Source: Corynebacterium glaucum
GTDB lineage: Bacteria > Actinomycetota > Actinomycetes > Mycobacteriales > Mycobacteriaceae
Assembly (NCBI RefSeq): GCF_030408855.1
Contig: NZ_CP047358.1
Span: 992,001-1,056,000 of the forward strand
DNA: 64,000 nucleotides
Reading direction: 5' to 3'
Numbering within the stretch: the stretch's first letter is position 1; the number at the start of each line of letters is the position of its first letter. Below, one piece after another: positions 24,410 through 32,452 of this stretch. Position numbers and translations under genes: made by a program. Below the pieces are notes generated by a model. It did not search any database. It had not been told where the DNA came from and saw only the letters and a list, made by a program, of their open reading frames with translations.

Positions 24410-25243
24410 ATGAACGTTTCGGCATTTCGCCCCGTGCTGTTCGTGTTGATCGGCTCGCTGGGCATCCAATCTTCGGCCGTCATTTCCTCGACGCTGTTCG
24501 CGGAGCTCGGCACCGTCGCTGTCTCCACCTTCCGCCTCGCGGTTGCGGCGCTGCTGCTCTTTGCCGTCTTCCGGCCCTCGCTGCGAGCCATGACCCGCGA
24601 GCGCTGGATCAACGCCGCCGTCTACGGCATCGCCATGGCTGCAATGAACCAGTTCTTCTTCGCAGCCGTCGAACGCCTCCCGCTGGGTGTCGCGGTCACG
24701 CTCGACTTCCTCGGGCCCTGCCTGGTTTCGTTCTTCGGCATCAAGCACTGGCGCGGGCGCATCTGGGCGCTCGTGGGATTCGCCGGCGTCATGCTCATCG
24801 CCGGCCCATCGTCCGGTCTCGACCCAGTCGGCATCGCGTTCGGTCTGCTCGCCGGCGCATTCTTCGCCACCTACACCGTCTTCGCCGAGCGGGTCGGCAA
24901 GGCGGAGGGCGGCCTCGGCGACCTCGCGATCTCCGTCGGCGTTGCCGCCATTGTCACCATGCCGCTCGCCGCGCCGAAGCTGACCCAGGTCACCATGAAC
25001 GCCTGGCTCGTACTCACCCTCGCCGCGGTCGTGGGTGTGGTCATCCCGTACATTGCTGACACCTTGGCGGCCAAGTATTCCTCCGCGCAGGTCGTCGGCA
25101 CGCTCTTTGCTCTTGACCCGGTGGTGGGCTCGCTGCTGGGCTGGCTGTTTGCGGGCGATGCGCTCACCGCACGCATGGTCGCGGGCATCGCCATGGTGAC
25201 CATCGCCGGCGCAGTGATCACCTGGAGTTCCGCAAGAGAGTAA
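24410..25243 (+). CDS. EamA-family exporter (RhtA-like)
   Basis: A 277-residue drug/metabolite-transporter protein with ten hydrophobic segments made of two EamA repeats. The RhtA-type signature is in the first half (STFRLAVAALLLF ... FFFAAVERLPLGVAVTLDFLGPCLVSF) and the second half has LFALDPVVGSLLGWLFAGDALT. RhtA exports threonine and homoserine, which would make sense in a genome with an active hom-thrB pathway, but close relatives export other amino acids. ATG 24410 is used; a TTG at 24374 would extend the frame through a copy of the CGTCGATAAGC motif and adds an unlikely N-terminus. The DJ-1/PfpI gene follows 9 bases downstream. Confidence 0.85.
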   Translation: MNVSAFRPVLFVLIGSLGIQSSAVISSTLFAELGTVAVSTFRLAVAALLLFAVFRPSLRAMTRERWINAAVYGIAMAAMNQFFFAAVERLPLGVAVTLDFLGPCLVSFFGIKHWRGRIWALVGFAGVMLIAGPSSGLDPVGIAFGLLAGAFFATYTVFAERVGKAEGGLGDLAISVGVAAIVTMPLAAPKLTQVTMNAWLVLTLAAVVGVVIPYIADTLAAKYSSAQVVGTLFALDPVVGSLLGWLFAGDALTARMVAGIAMVTIAGAVITWSSARE

Positions 25244-25252
25244 AACGGTGGC

Positions 25253-25933
25253 ATGAAGTTTCTCGCACTTTCAACCAGCGCTCACCGTTACGAGACCTCC
25301 GGCATTCGCACCGGCATGTGGCTCGGCGAATTCACCCATTTTTACGACGTGCTCACCGAAGCCGGCCACGAGGTCGAACTCGCCAGCGTCGCGGGCGGCA
25401 CCATCCCGATCGACCCGGTCAGCCTCAAAACCCCCGTCATCCAGATGGGGGGCACGAACAAGCGTTATGAGGACCCGGAATTCATGTCGCTGCTGGACAA
25501 CACTCCGTCGATAAGCGATGTGGACCTTGACTCTTATGCCGGCATCTACCTGATCGGCGGCCATGGCACGATGTTTGACTTCACCAACGAGACCGTGAAG
25601 GCAGCCGTCGCGCACTTCGCCGATGCTGGCAAGATCGTTTCCGGTGTGTGCCACGGACCGGTCGGGTTGCTCGAGGTCACCCTCGCTGATGGCAATTCGC
25701 TTCTCGACGGCCGACGTGTCACCGGTTACTCGTGGTCCGAGGAGAAACTGGCTCGGCGCACCGACGAGGTTCCGTTCAGCCTTGAGGAGAAGCTCAGCGC
25801 GGAGGCGGGGGAGTACACGACCGCCGCGGTGCCGATGACGAAGCACGTGGTTGTGGACGGCAACCTGGTCACCGGCCAGAACCCGACGAGCGCGACGGGT
25901 GTTGGCGAGGCAGTGCTCGAGCTGCTGGGCTGA
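25253..25933 (+). CDS. DJ-1/PfpI superfamily protein (class I glutamine amidotransferase-like)
   Basis: A 226-residue cytoplasmic protein of the Hsp31/DJ-1 branch. The nucleophile Cys is in IVSGVCHGPVGLL and the nearby GIYLIGGHGTMFDF carries the family Gly-Gly-His-Gly. Proteins of this type are glyoxalase III/deglycase or chaperone-like and respond to reactive carbonyls. RYETSGIRTGMWLGEFTHFYDVL is the usual N-terminal block that supplies the catalytic Glu. It starts 9 bases behind the EamA exporter and is probably in the same transcript. A CGTCGATAAGC copy is read P-S-I-S-D here and uses the rare Ile codon ATA. Confidence 0.9.
   Translation: MKFLALSTSAHRYETSGIRTGMWLGEFTHFYDVLTEAGHEVELASVAGGTIPIDPVSLKTPVIQMGGTNKRYEDPEFMSLLDNTPSISDVDLDSYAGIYLIGGHGTMFDFTNETVKAAVAHFADAGKIVSGVCHGPVGLLEVTLADGNSLLDGRRVTGYSWSEEKLARRTDEVPFSLEEKLSAEAGEYTTAAVPMTKHVVVDGNLVTGQNPTSATGVGEAVLELLG
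25506..25516 (+). repeat. CGTCGATAAGC motif, copy 7
   Basis: Inside the DJ-1/PfpI gene, read P-S-I-S-D, a different frame from copies 5, 8, 9 and 11. Confidence 0.85.
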
Positions 25934-25955
25934 TATCTACTTGCCGTCGGCGTAG

Positions 25956-26787
25956 TCAGTTGACCCCGCGCGGCGGCACCTTTTCGCGCAGAAACGCGAC
26001 CTGTTCCTCGATAATGCGGCTGAACAGGGGCTGCACATAGGGGTCGAAGTGCCCTCCCTCGTGCACGTGCACGGTGGCATCGGGAACATTTGCCGCGACC
26101 CTCAGGGCCACATCCGTGGGGGTGACGGCATCGTCCGACATGATGTGGAACAGCACCGGGCAGGAAATGTTCGCGGCTTTTCGACCGGGGGAGTAGAAGC
26201 CGATCCACGCGAGGATCCGGGCAGCGACAGTCTCCGGATATTCGCCGTGCTCCAGACCCGAAGTTTCGAGCATCTTGTCCAGCCCCTCCATCGATCCGGA
26301 CGCTGTCATGACGGCGGTATCGCCCGGGTAGCCGACGGAGTCGATGTAGCGCGGTGGCCGTCGCGTGAAGGAGCGGATGAGATCACTCGCGGCCCGTGGC
26401 GCCACTCTGAGCGCAGTGCGGAGCGAACGACGTGCCCCACGCGATGATTCGGTCCGGGTTAGTCCCGTCAAGCGAGCGTGCGTAAGCCAGCGCGCGGCGC
26501 CAATCGTCGAGTTGCTTAGCGGTGTCCAACAGCTGGCGCGGCTCGCCTTTGCTTTCCCCGAAGTGCCGGTAGTCGAAAACCACAACCGCATAGCCATTGC
26601 GGGCGAATTCTTCGGCATACACGTAGAGGGCAACCGCTCGCGGGGTGCCGAAGCCGTGGGCCATGACGACTGCGGGAATCTCACCCGGCGCACCCTCGGG
26701 GCGGAATACTGTGGCGGCGCAGCGCAGCCCTTCGGACTCAAACCACTCGTCGCTGCGTGTGAAGCTGCCAGTCCCAGAACTTTCCAT
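25956..26787 (-). pseudogene. Alpha/beta hydrolase broken by frameshift and internal deletion
   Basis: The N-terminal half (from ATG 26787, or GTG 26808) reads well: VVMAHGFGTPRAVALYVYAEEFARNGYAVVVFDYRHFGESKG, then RIIAWGTSFA, which is the nucleophile elbow G-x-S-x cut before its last Gly. The frame then runs into PHCAQSGATGRE and stops near 26383. From about 26430 on, a second frame continues as LRTALRVAPRAASDLIRSF ... GRKAANISCPVLFHIMSDDAVTP (catalytic Asp) ... HVHEGGHFDPY (catalytic His) to TGA/TAA at 25956. Roughly 30 residues that normally follow the elbow are absent at the joint, so this is a deletion plus frame change, not a single sequencing slip. The enzyme is very probably dead. Confidence 0.82.
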
Positions 26788-27459
26788 GTTGCCGTCCCAG
26801 AAACCCACACACTAAAAGTGCCGGTCGAATGAGTACCGATGGGCTTGACATTAGCAGCCTTAGGGGAGTGAAGCGGCACCAATAAAGCGGGAAATGCCTG
26901 GTCGGGGCTTTTGTGAAACTTTTTGGCCAGTTATATCAGGTCCACGGCTACACCCCAGTTACACCGGGTTTCGCCTCCGGTTACGCGACCTTAGTCGATT
27001 GGGCACCGTGAACAGGAGCCTCTTAGAACGCGGTGTCGGAAAATTCCGTGCCTGCTCGACAAGTTCGTCTAAACGCCTCGTCGTCAAGCCATAACTGCAT
27101 AGTGTCAACGACAACGCGACGATAATTCAGTTCCTTGATCTCAGCTGCCGAGGTCTCGGTTTCTACGAGAGTCTGGATCGCCCGGGGTCTTCGTCTTATA
27201 GCTATTGCAGTCCGCTCTGGTCGGCGACGATGCATGCGAAAACGCCATCGTCAACCCTTCCCGGTTCAAGACGACGACGTCATCGAGTTTCGGTCGTTCG
27301 GGTCTCTTCTTCGCGCCTGAAAACGGACCTCGCCAACTATGCCAGGCTCGCGCACAACTTGGATCTCGAGCTGGGGACGCTGTTTCGCAACTTTGCCGGA
27401 ATCTCTGCCACTTCCACTGTCTCCTGAGCAGCACAAACGGCTACGTCACTACATCAGAC
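26788..27459. other. Gene-poor stretch before the cadmium operon
   Basis: About 670 bases without a gene I can support. Short frames exist on both strands (for example a minus-strand one reading TSAAEIKELNYRRVVVDTMQLWLDDEAFRRT at about 27040-27150) that could be a remnant, but none has a family I recognise, a ribosome site or a full domain. Best described as eroded DNA at the edge of an acquired patch. Confidence 0.5.
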
Positions 27460-27505
27460 TTGACGTGTTCAGCACTCGCTGTATAGTTCAGTGCATGCTG
27501 ACTAT
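27460..27505 (+). promoter_or_regulatory. cmtR-cadD promoter with overlapping CmtR operator
   Basis: TTGACG (27460-27465), a 16-base spacer and TATAGT (27482-27487) form a clear sigma-A promoter. Its start point would fall at about 27494, on or next to the ATG at 27495, giving a leaderless mRNA. An imperfect dyad ATAGTtCAG-N6-CTGACTAT spans 27483-27505, covering the -10 box and the start codon, as expected for a repressor that blocks its own promoter. Confidence 0.75.
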
Positions 27506-27854
27506 TGCTTCGCGTCTCGACGTGATGAACCGCCTGGGTCGTGCACTGGCCGACCCCACTCGATCCCGAATCATCTTGACTCTGCTCGACCATCCCGCTT
27601 ACCCGGCAGAACTGGCTCGAGCTCTGGACCTGACACGCTCGAATGTGTCCAACCACCTGGCATGCCTGCGCGATTGTGGGATCGTCGTCTCCGAGCCCGA
27701 GGGTCGTCGGACACGATACGAGATCGCCGATCCGCACTTGGCGCAGGCGCTGACGACATTGGTCGATGCCACCTTGGCAGTAGACGAAGACGCCCCGTGT
27801 ATCGATCCCGCCTGCTCGCTTCCCGGATGCAACGTAGCTGGGGTGGGCGCATGA
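27495..27854 (+). CDS. cmtR: Cd(II)/Pb(II)-sensing ArsR-family repressor
   Basis: A 119-residue winged-helix repressor closely resembling mycobacterial CmtR. LGRALADPTRSRIILTLLDHPAYPAEL opens the HTH and LDLTRSNVSNHLACLRDCGIV is the recognition helix. The three cadmium ligands of CmtR occur at exactly the same residues: Cys57 and Cys61 in ACLRDC and Cys102 in APCIDP. Extra Cys residues at 107 and 112 (PACSLPGC) may add affinity. It starts at ATG 27495, leaderless from the promoter described, and its stop overlaps the cadD start (ATGA). With metal bound it should leave the operator and let cadD be expressed. Confidence 0.93.
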   Translation: MLTIASRLDVMNRLGRALADPTRSRIILTLLDHPAYPAELARALDLTRSNVSNHLACLRDCGIVVSEPEGRRTRYEIADPHLAQALTTLVDATLAVDEDAPCIDPACSLPGCNVAGVGA

Positions 27855-28453
27855 TCCTCACCACGGTCTTGCAGGCGATAGGCCTGTTCGCAGCTACCAA
27901 CATCGACGACATCATCGTGCTCTCCCTCTTCTTCGCGCGAGGGGCAGGCCAGGGCGGCACCACCGCCCGTATTTTGGCCGGCCAGTACCTCGGATTTGCC
28001 GGCATCCTCGTCGCCGCGATCCTTGTGACCATCGGCGCCGGAGCATTTCTGCCCCCGGCAGCCATTCCATACTTTGGTCTCATCCCTCTGGGCATCGGCC
28101 TCTGGGCCGCATGGGAGGCCTGGCGCGGAGACGATGACGACGATGACGACGAGGCCAAGGTTGCCGGCAAGAAGGTCGGCGTAGGGACAGTCGCAGGCGT
28201 CACTTTTGCCAATGGCGGCGACAACATCGGTGTCTACACCCCTGTCTTCCTCAGCGTGGAACCTCTCGCAGTAGTCGCCTACTGCGTTATCTTCCTCGCG
28301 CTCGTTGCGGTCTTGGTGGCCCTGGCAAAGTTCGTCGCCACCCGCCCCCCGATCGCGGAAGTGCTCGAACGCTTTGAGAACATCCTCTTCCCCATCGTTC
28401 TCATCGGCCTCGGCATCGTGATCCTCGTCAGCGGCGGAGCCTTCGGGCTCTGA
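27851..28453 (+). CDS. cadD: CadD-type cadmium resistance transporter
   Basis: A 200-residue membrane protein with five to six helices, of the CadD/LysE-like cadmium-resistance family. The N-terminal TNIDDIIVLSLFFARG and the central FANGGDNIGVYTPVF are the two conserved D-rich motifs thought to handle the cation. A run of seven Asp (GDDDDDDDEAK) forms the cytoplasmic loop after helix 3. The start overlaps the cmtR stop by 4 bases, so the operon is translationally coupled. Together they form a compact metal-inducible cadmium efflux unit, next to an IS3 remnant and a tRNA, consistent with horizontal gain. Confidence 0.92.
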   Translation: MILTTVLQAIGLFAATNIDDIIVLSLFFARGAGQGGTTARILAGQYLGFAGILVAAILVTIGAGAFLPPAAIPYFGLIPLGIGLWAAWEAWRGDDDDDDDEAKVAGKKVGVGTVAGVTFANGGDNIGVYTPVFLSVEPLAVVAYCVIFLALVAVLVALAKFVATRPPIAEVLERFENILFPIVLIGLGIVILVSGGAFGL

Positions 28454-28629
28454 CGTAGCGGCAGTGTTCCAAACGGCCCCGACCGGGCGCACCCCTCTCG
28501 GTTCAGGCCCCAACAACTACCCGCAGCCAGTCCTGCGTGATCGCAGCAACAAGACCGCCATGGAGCGCTGCAAAAACCGCGCCACCAGTTGAACGAAGCC
28601 ACAGCCTCTGAGTGCACGCGCCCATACTG

Positions 28630-28879
28630 GTTCGCCACGGGTTTAGTGGAGGGTGGAAATTTGGAAAAGTAACCCTACATACGCCCTCGAAGTACACCCC
28701 TGAGTTGAAGCAGCGCGCCATCGAACTGGTGCAGCACGGGCAAGCTGACCCTCACACGTCTCGCGGTGCGATATCCTGCATCGCCGGCGCGTTCGGAACG
28801 AGTACGGAAACTCTTCCGCGGCTGGGTCCGCGCTCATAAACAATCCGGCGCGACAACCCGAGCGGGAACGGCGTTTTAG
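28630..28879 (+). mobile_element. IS3-family remnant (5' end and orfA piece)
   Basis: The frame KYTPELKQRAIELVQHGQ ... GTSTETL is the start of an IS3-family OrfA transposase HTH. It is knocked out by one extra base at about 28813-28822, after which the continuation WVRAHKQSGATTRAGTAF is found in the next frame and stops at TAG 28877-28879. Upstream, GGGTTTAGTGGAGGGTGG resembles the terminal repeat of such elements. The rest of orfA and all of orfB are missing; a terminator and a tRNA follow within about 130 bases. Confidence 0.78.
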
Positions 28880-28884
28880 AAGAG

Positions 28885-28923
28885 AAAAATGACCCCTCCG
28901 AACGAGCGGAGCGGGTCATTTTT
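28885..28923. terminator. Bidirectional hairpin terminator
   Basis: AAAAATGACCCCTCCG pairs with CGGAGCGGGTCATTTTT (one bulged base). T-runs on both strands let it end the tRNA transcript (minus) and any read-through from cadD (plus). Confidence 0.85.
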
Positions 28924-29010
28924 ACGTTCTCGGCCAGTTTTCTTTGGCCGGCGGGAGGTTTCGTGAATAACCTTAAGAGGTTTGCTGAAAGCCCCATTTA
29001 CAACAACACA

Positions 29011-29087
29011 TGGTGTCCCCGACAGGATTCGAACCTGCGACCTTTGGTACCGGAAACCAATGCTCTAATCCACTGAGCTACGGAGAC
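29011..29087 (-). tRNA. tRNA-Arg (CCG)
   Basis: Minus-strand cloverleaf of 77 bases including an encoded CCA. The acceptor GTCTCCG pairs with CGGGGAC, the D arm is GCTC...GAGC, and the anticodon stem TTGGT/ACCAA encloses TTCCGGT (anticodon CCG, reading CGG). The T arm is GCAGG-TTCGAAT-CCTGT. A terminator lies downstream at 28885-28923. tRNA genes are common integration points, and an IS remnant and the cadmium operon lie on its 3' side. Confidence 0.96.
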
Positions 29088-29302
29088 AGCTGGTCTGCGC
29101 ATCAACTGCGCTGACTGAGCAAGCCTAGCACCGCCCGCATTGGCCATTGAAATCGCCTGCACCCCTCAGCGCGTAACGGGTTCCAGGCGGTTTCTAAGAA
29201 ATGCATGAGGAACTTGCAGGAAATAACAATTCAATTACAAACAGTGCTCTGCCATACTGTTTCTTGCGCGATGAAAATCGTGGCACGGGAAACAATGACA
29301 GC

Positions 29303-29341
29303 GAAACGGCCGGATCCTCCGCAAGGAGGGCCGGCCGTTTC
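29303..29341 (-). terminator. Terminator of the lactate-utilisation operon
   Basis: GAAACGGCCGG-(A)-TCCTCC and GGAGGG-CCGGCCGTTTC form a stem of about 16 pairs around GCAA. It lies 16 bases after the lutC stop on the minus strand. Confidence 0.82.
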
Positions 29342-29356
29342 GTGTTGTTTGGGGTG

Positions 29357-30046
29357 TTACTTGATGATCATGACGATCAGGTCGCGTGGGCCGTGGACAC
29401 CTTCCACGCGCACCAGCTCAATGTCGGAGGTTGCAGAGCCGCCGGAGATCATCGTGGCGGGCTTCAGCGGGTCCAGACGGGCAATCATCTCGGGCACGCC
29501 GTAGACAACCGAGTCCGGGCGTACGAACACGACGTGGCGGTCGGGGACTAGCGACAGCGAACGGCGGCCGCAAACACCATCTGCCTCGAGCACGATGGTG
29601 CCGGTCTGTGCGCAGGTGACGTGCGAGTCGGTTACGGCGACGACGTCACCGAGCTCACGCGGGTCGCTCGCCGGGTCGTCGGCACGGGCGGTGCCATCGA
29701 AGTCGTCGAAAAGCTTCGAGTCGAGCTCCGGAGCGTAGACGATCTCCTTGGAGCCGCGCTCGGCGAGGATCTTGGCGATGTCCTTGCCAAGGTCGGCCTC
29801 GGTGGTCTCCACGACGGTCGCGCCGTAGTCGACGAGGCGGTCGATGAGCAGCTCGCGCAGCTCCTCGGTGCCCAAGTCGGAAGTCGTGCGGTACTCGCGG
29901 ATCACCTCGACGCTCGACGGGGCGTCCGACAGCTTCTGCGCGTTACGGATGCGGGTGAGCATCTCCTGCTTCGCGTCAGCATTGCGGCGCTCGTCGTCGC
30001 CGAAACCGCCCTTGGATGGGGTGCTAGTAGTAACTTTGCTCGTCAT
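29357..30046 (-). CDS. lutC: LutC-like LUD-domain protein
   Basis: A 229-residue LUD-fold protein, third subunit of the NAD-independent L-lactate oxidation complex LutABC. The LUD core is visible as VVAVTDSHVTCAQTGTIVLEADGVCGRRSLSLVPDRHVVFVRPDSVV, followed by MISGGSATSDIELVRVEGVHGPRDLIVMI, the family's C-terminal signature. The start ATG at 30046 overlaps the lutB stop by one base (TAATG). It is the last gene of the operon, followed by a strong hairpin. Confidence 0.93.
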   Translation of the reverse strand: MTSKVTTSTPSKGGFGDDERRNADAKQEMLTRIRNAQKLSDAPSSVEVIREYRTTSDLGTEELRELLIDRLVDYGATVVETTEADLGKDIAKILAERGSKEIVYAPELDSKLFDDFDGTARADDPASDPRELGDVVAVTDSHVTCAQTGTIVLEADGVCGRRSLSLVPDRHVVFVRPDSVVYGVPEMIARLDPLKPATMISGGSATSDIELVRVEGVHGPRDLIVMIIK

Positions 30047-31614
30047 TACTTCTCGAACTCCTCCGGGGTGGTCAGGTAGTCGTCGACGTCAGGGGTGCCC
30101 TCGCGGCTCGGGATACCCTCCTCGCGCGCCTTTGCCAGCAGCTCCTGCGCCTCATCGGTGTCCCACCACTGGCGGAAGGACTTCTTCGGCGGCACCGCGA
30201 CATCGCGGTACTCGGTCCAGCCAGAAATCGGTGGCGGCATGGTTTCGATCTCACCGTTGAAACCGCCAAGCACGCGGCCGAGCGCGACCATGCGCACAGC
30301 GCGGTTCCACAGTTTCGGCTTGCCCCACAGGAGGCTGATTGTGCCGAACGCCTTGGACTCCAGGAACGGGGTCTCGTTCTTGACCTTTTGGTGGCGCAGC
30401 TCGAGGAGAATGTCGGTGATCGGGATGCGCACCGGGCACACCTCGTCACAACGGCCGCACAGCGAGGACGCGAACGGCAGGGTGCCGTTCGGGTCCTCGC
30501 CGGACTCGATACCGGTGAGCTGCGGGGTGAGAATCGCGCCGATCGGGCCCGGGTAGGTCGAGCCGTAGGAGTGGCCGCCTGCGCGCTCGTAGACCGGGCA
30601 GACGTTCAGGCACGCGGAGCAGCGGATGCACTTGAGCGCCTCGCGGCCGATCTCGTTGCTCATCGCGGCGGTGCGGCCGTTGTCCAGGAGCACGATGTGG
30701 AAGTTCTTCGGGCCGTCGCCCTCGCTCACACCGGTCCACAGCGAGGTGTACGGGTTCATGCGCTCCGCGGTAGAGGAACGCGGCAGCAGCTGCAGGAAGA
30801 CACCGAAGTCTTCGTACTTCGGCAGCAGCTTCTCAATGCCCATGACGGTGATTAGGGTCTCCGGCAGGGTCAGGCACATACGGCCGTTGCCCTCGGACTC
30901 CACGATGGAGACGGTGCCTGTCTCTGCGACACCGAAGTTCACGCCGGAGATGGCGACCTTGGCCTTCATGAACTGCTCGCGCAGGTACACGCGTGCGGCC
31001 TCGGCGAGCTCCTGCGGGTCGTCGGTCAGCGTGTCATCCGTGTTCGGCATCTTCGCCACGAAGATATCGCGGATTTCGGAGCGGTTGCGGTGAATGGCCG
31101 GCACGAGAATGTGGGAGGGGAAGTCCTCGCCGAGCTGCACGATGAGCTCCGCCAGGTCGGTCTCCTGCGCGTGGATGCCGCGCTTCTCCAGCTCCTCGTT
31201 CAGCGCGATTTCCTGGGTGGCCATCGACTTGATCTTGACCACGTTCTTCTCGCCGGTCTCCTCGACCAGGCGGGCGATGATCTCGTTGGCTTCCTTGGAG
31301 TCACGTGCCCAGTGGACGTGGCCGCCGCGAGCGGTGACGTTGCGCTCGAACTCCTCGAGCAGCTCCGGCATGCGGGCTGCGACATCCTGCTTGATGGTGG
31401 AGCCTGCGGTGCGCAGATCCTGCCAGTCATCCAGCTCGTCGACTGCGCCCTGACGCTTCACGCGAATGGTCGTGGTGGCGTAGTTCAGGTTGCGGCGCTT
31501 GGTGACGTTGTCGAGCTCGTTGTGCGCGGCCTTCTGGAACTTCTCGGTGCCACGCAGGTGGTTCGGGCCGACTGCATGCGGCGGCATCGTGGGTTTGCCC
31601 AGTGCAACTTTCAC
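30046..31614 (-). CDS. lutB: LutB/LldF iron-sulfur protein of L-lactate oxidation
   Basis: A 522-residue protein combining an N-terminal LUD domain with two [4Fe-4S] ferredoxin motifs, CIRCSACLNVCPVYERAGG and CGRCDEVCPVRIPI, and a C-terminal LutB extension (DUF3390-like). It forms the electron-transfer core of LutABC, oxidising L-lactate to pyruvate. I choose GTG 31614, with a GAAGGAG site 8 bases upstream. It overlaps the lutA stop as GTGA, so lutA and lutB are coupled. An upstream in-frame extension would lie inside lutA. Confidence 0.93.
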   Translation of the reverse strand: MKVALGKPTMPPHAVGPNHLRGTEKFQKAAHNELDNVTKRRNLNYATTTIRVKRQGAVDELDDWQDLRTAGSTIKQDVAARMPELLEEFERNVTARGGHVHWARDSKEANEIIARLVEETGEKNVVKIKSMATQEIALNEELEKRGIHAQETDLAELIVQLGEDFPSHILVPAIHRNRSEIRDIFVAKMPNTDDTLTDDPQELAEAARVYLREQFMKAKVAISGVNFGVAETGTVSIVESEGNGRMCLTLPETLITVMGIEKLLPKYEDFGVFLQLLPRSSTAERMNPYTSLWTGVSEGDGPKNFHIVLLDNGRTAAMSNEIGREALKCIRCSACLNVCPVYERAGGHSYGSTYPGPIGAILTPQLTGIESGEDPNGTLPFASSLCGRCDEVCPVRIPITDILLELRHQKVKNETPFLESKAFGTISLLWGKPKLWNRAVRMVALGRVLGGFNGEIETMPPPISGWTEYRDVAVPPKKSFRQWWDTDEAQELLAKAREEGIPSREGTPDVDDYLTTPEEFEK

Positions 31615-32396
31615 AGCATTTTCTCCTTCGAGTACGCGGCCTTCGTCGGCGTCCACGGGTTTTCCTTGGTCGACGCCAGGATCTCAGCCATGTGCAGCGC
31701 GCGAACACCATTGTGCTGGCGGCTCATGGCACCCGCAATGTTCATCAGGCAGGAGGAGTCACCGGCGGTGACGTACTCGGCCTTAGTTTCCTTGATGTGG
31801 CGAGCCTTGTCGGACACCATCGCCGCGGAAACTTCGCTCATCTTCACCGCGAAGGTGCCGCCGAAGCCGCAGCACTCTTCCTCGTTGGGAAGATCCACCA
31901 GCTCGAGGCCCTCGACTGCGCGCAGCAGGTCCTTCGGGCGCTCGCCGACCTTGATAAAGCGGCGGGAGTGGCAGGAGGAGTGGTAGGTCACGCGGTGCGG
32001 GAAGAAGGCTCCCACGTCGTAGGTGCCGGCGACGTCCACGATGAATTCGGACAGATCGTAGGTCTTCTTGGCGGTCTGCTCCGCGCCGTCGGCAAGCGCC
32101 TTGCTCCCGTAACGATCCGCGATGCGCACGTGCTGCTCGCGAACCGCACCCGTGCACGAACCGGAGGGGACGATCACGTAGTCGATCGAGGGATCGGAGA
32201 ACGCGTCGACGTAGGACTCGATGATCGGCACGGCCTGCTCTTGGTAGCCGGTGTTGACATGCATCTGGCCGCAGCAAGTTTGGCCTTCGGGGAAGACAAC
32301 CTCGTAACCAAGACGCGAGAGCACAAGCGCGGAAGCTTTGTGTGCGTCGGGGAAGAGGGCATCACCGATACAAGTAGAAAACAGCGCTACTCGCAT
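31611..32396 (-). CDS. lutA: LutA/LldE cysteine-rich Fe-S protein
   Basis: A 261-residue protein with two CCG (cysteine-rich) domains, as in LutA, GlpC and heterodisulfide reductase B: QTCCGQ, PSGSCTG, HSSCHSRR, EECCGFGG and DSSCLMN. The CCG motifs bind an unusual iron-sulfur cluster that takes part in lactate oxidation. It begins with MRVALFSTCIGDALFP. It lies 56 bases after lldP and overlaps lutB by 4 bases, so the operon order is lldP-lutA-lutB-lutC. Confidence 0.93.
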   Translation of the reverse strand: MRVALFSTCIGDALFPDAHKASALVLSRLGYEVVFPEGQTCCGQMHVNTGYQEQAVPIIESYVDAFSDPSIDYVIVPSGSCTGAVREQHVRIADRYGSKALADGAEQTAKKTYDLSEFIVDVAGTYDVGAFFPHRVTYHSSCHSRRFIKVGERPKDLLRAVEGLELVDLPNEEECCGFGGTFAVKMSEVSAAMVSDKARHIKETKAEYVTAGDSSCLMNIAGAMSRQHNGVRALHMAEILASTKENPWTPTKAAYSKEKML

Positions 32397-32452
32397 GTAT
32401 GGACTCCTTGAATGGTGGTTTTAATGTGGGGCACAGGCTCGACCGTACTCTG

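Noticed and set aside
27023..27434. Small minus-strand frames before cmtR as genes
   Set aside because: No ribosome site, no recognisable family, and the translations shift frame without any detectable domain.
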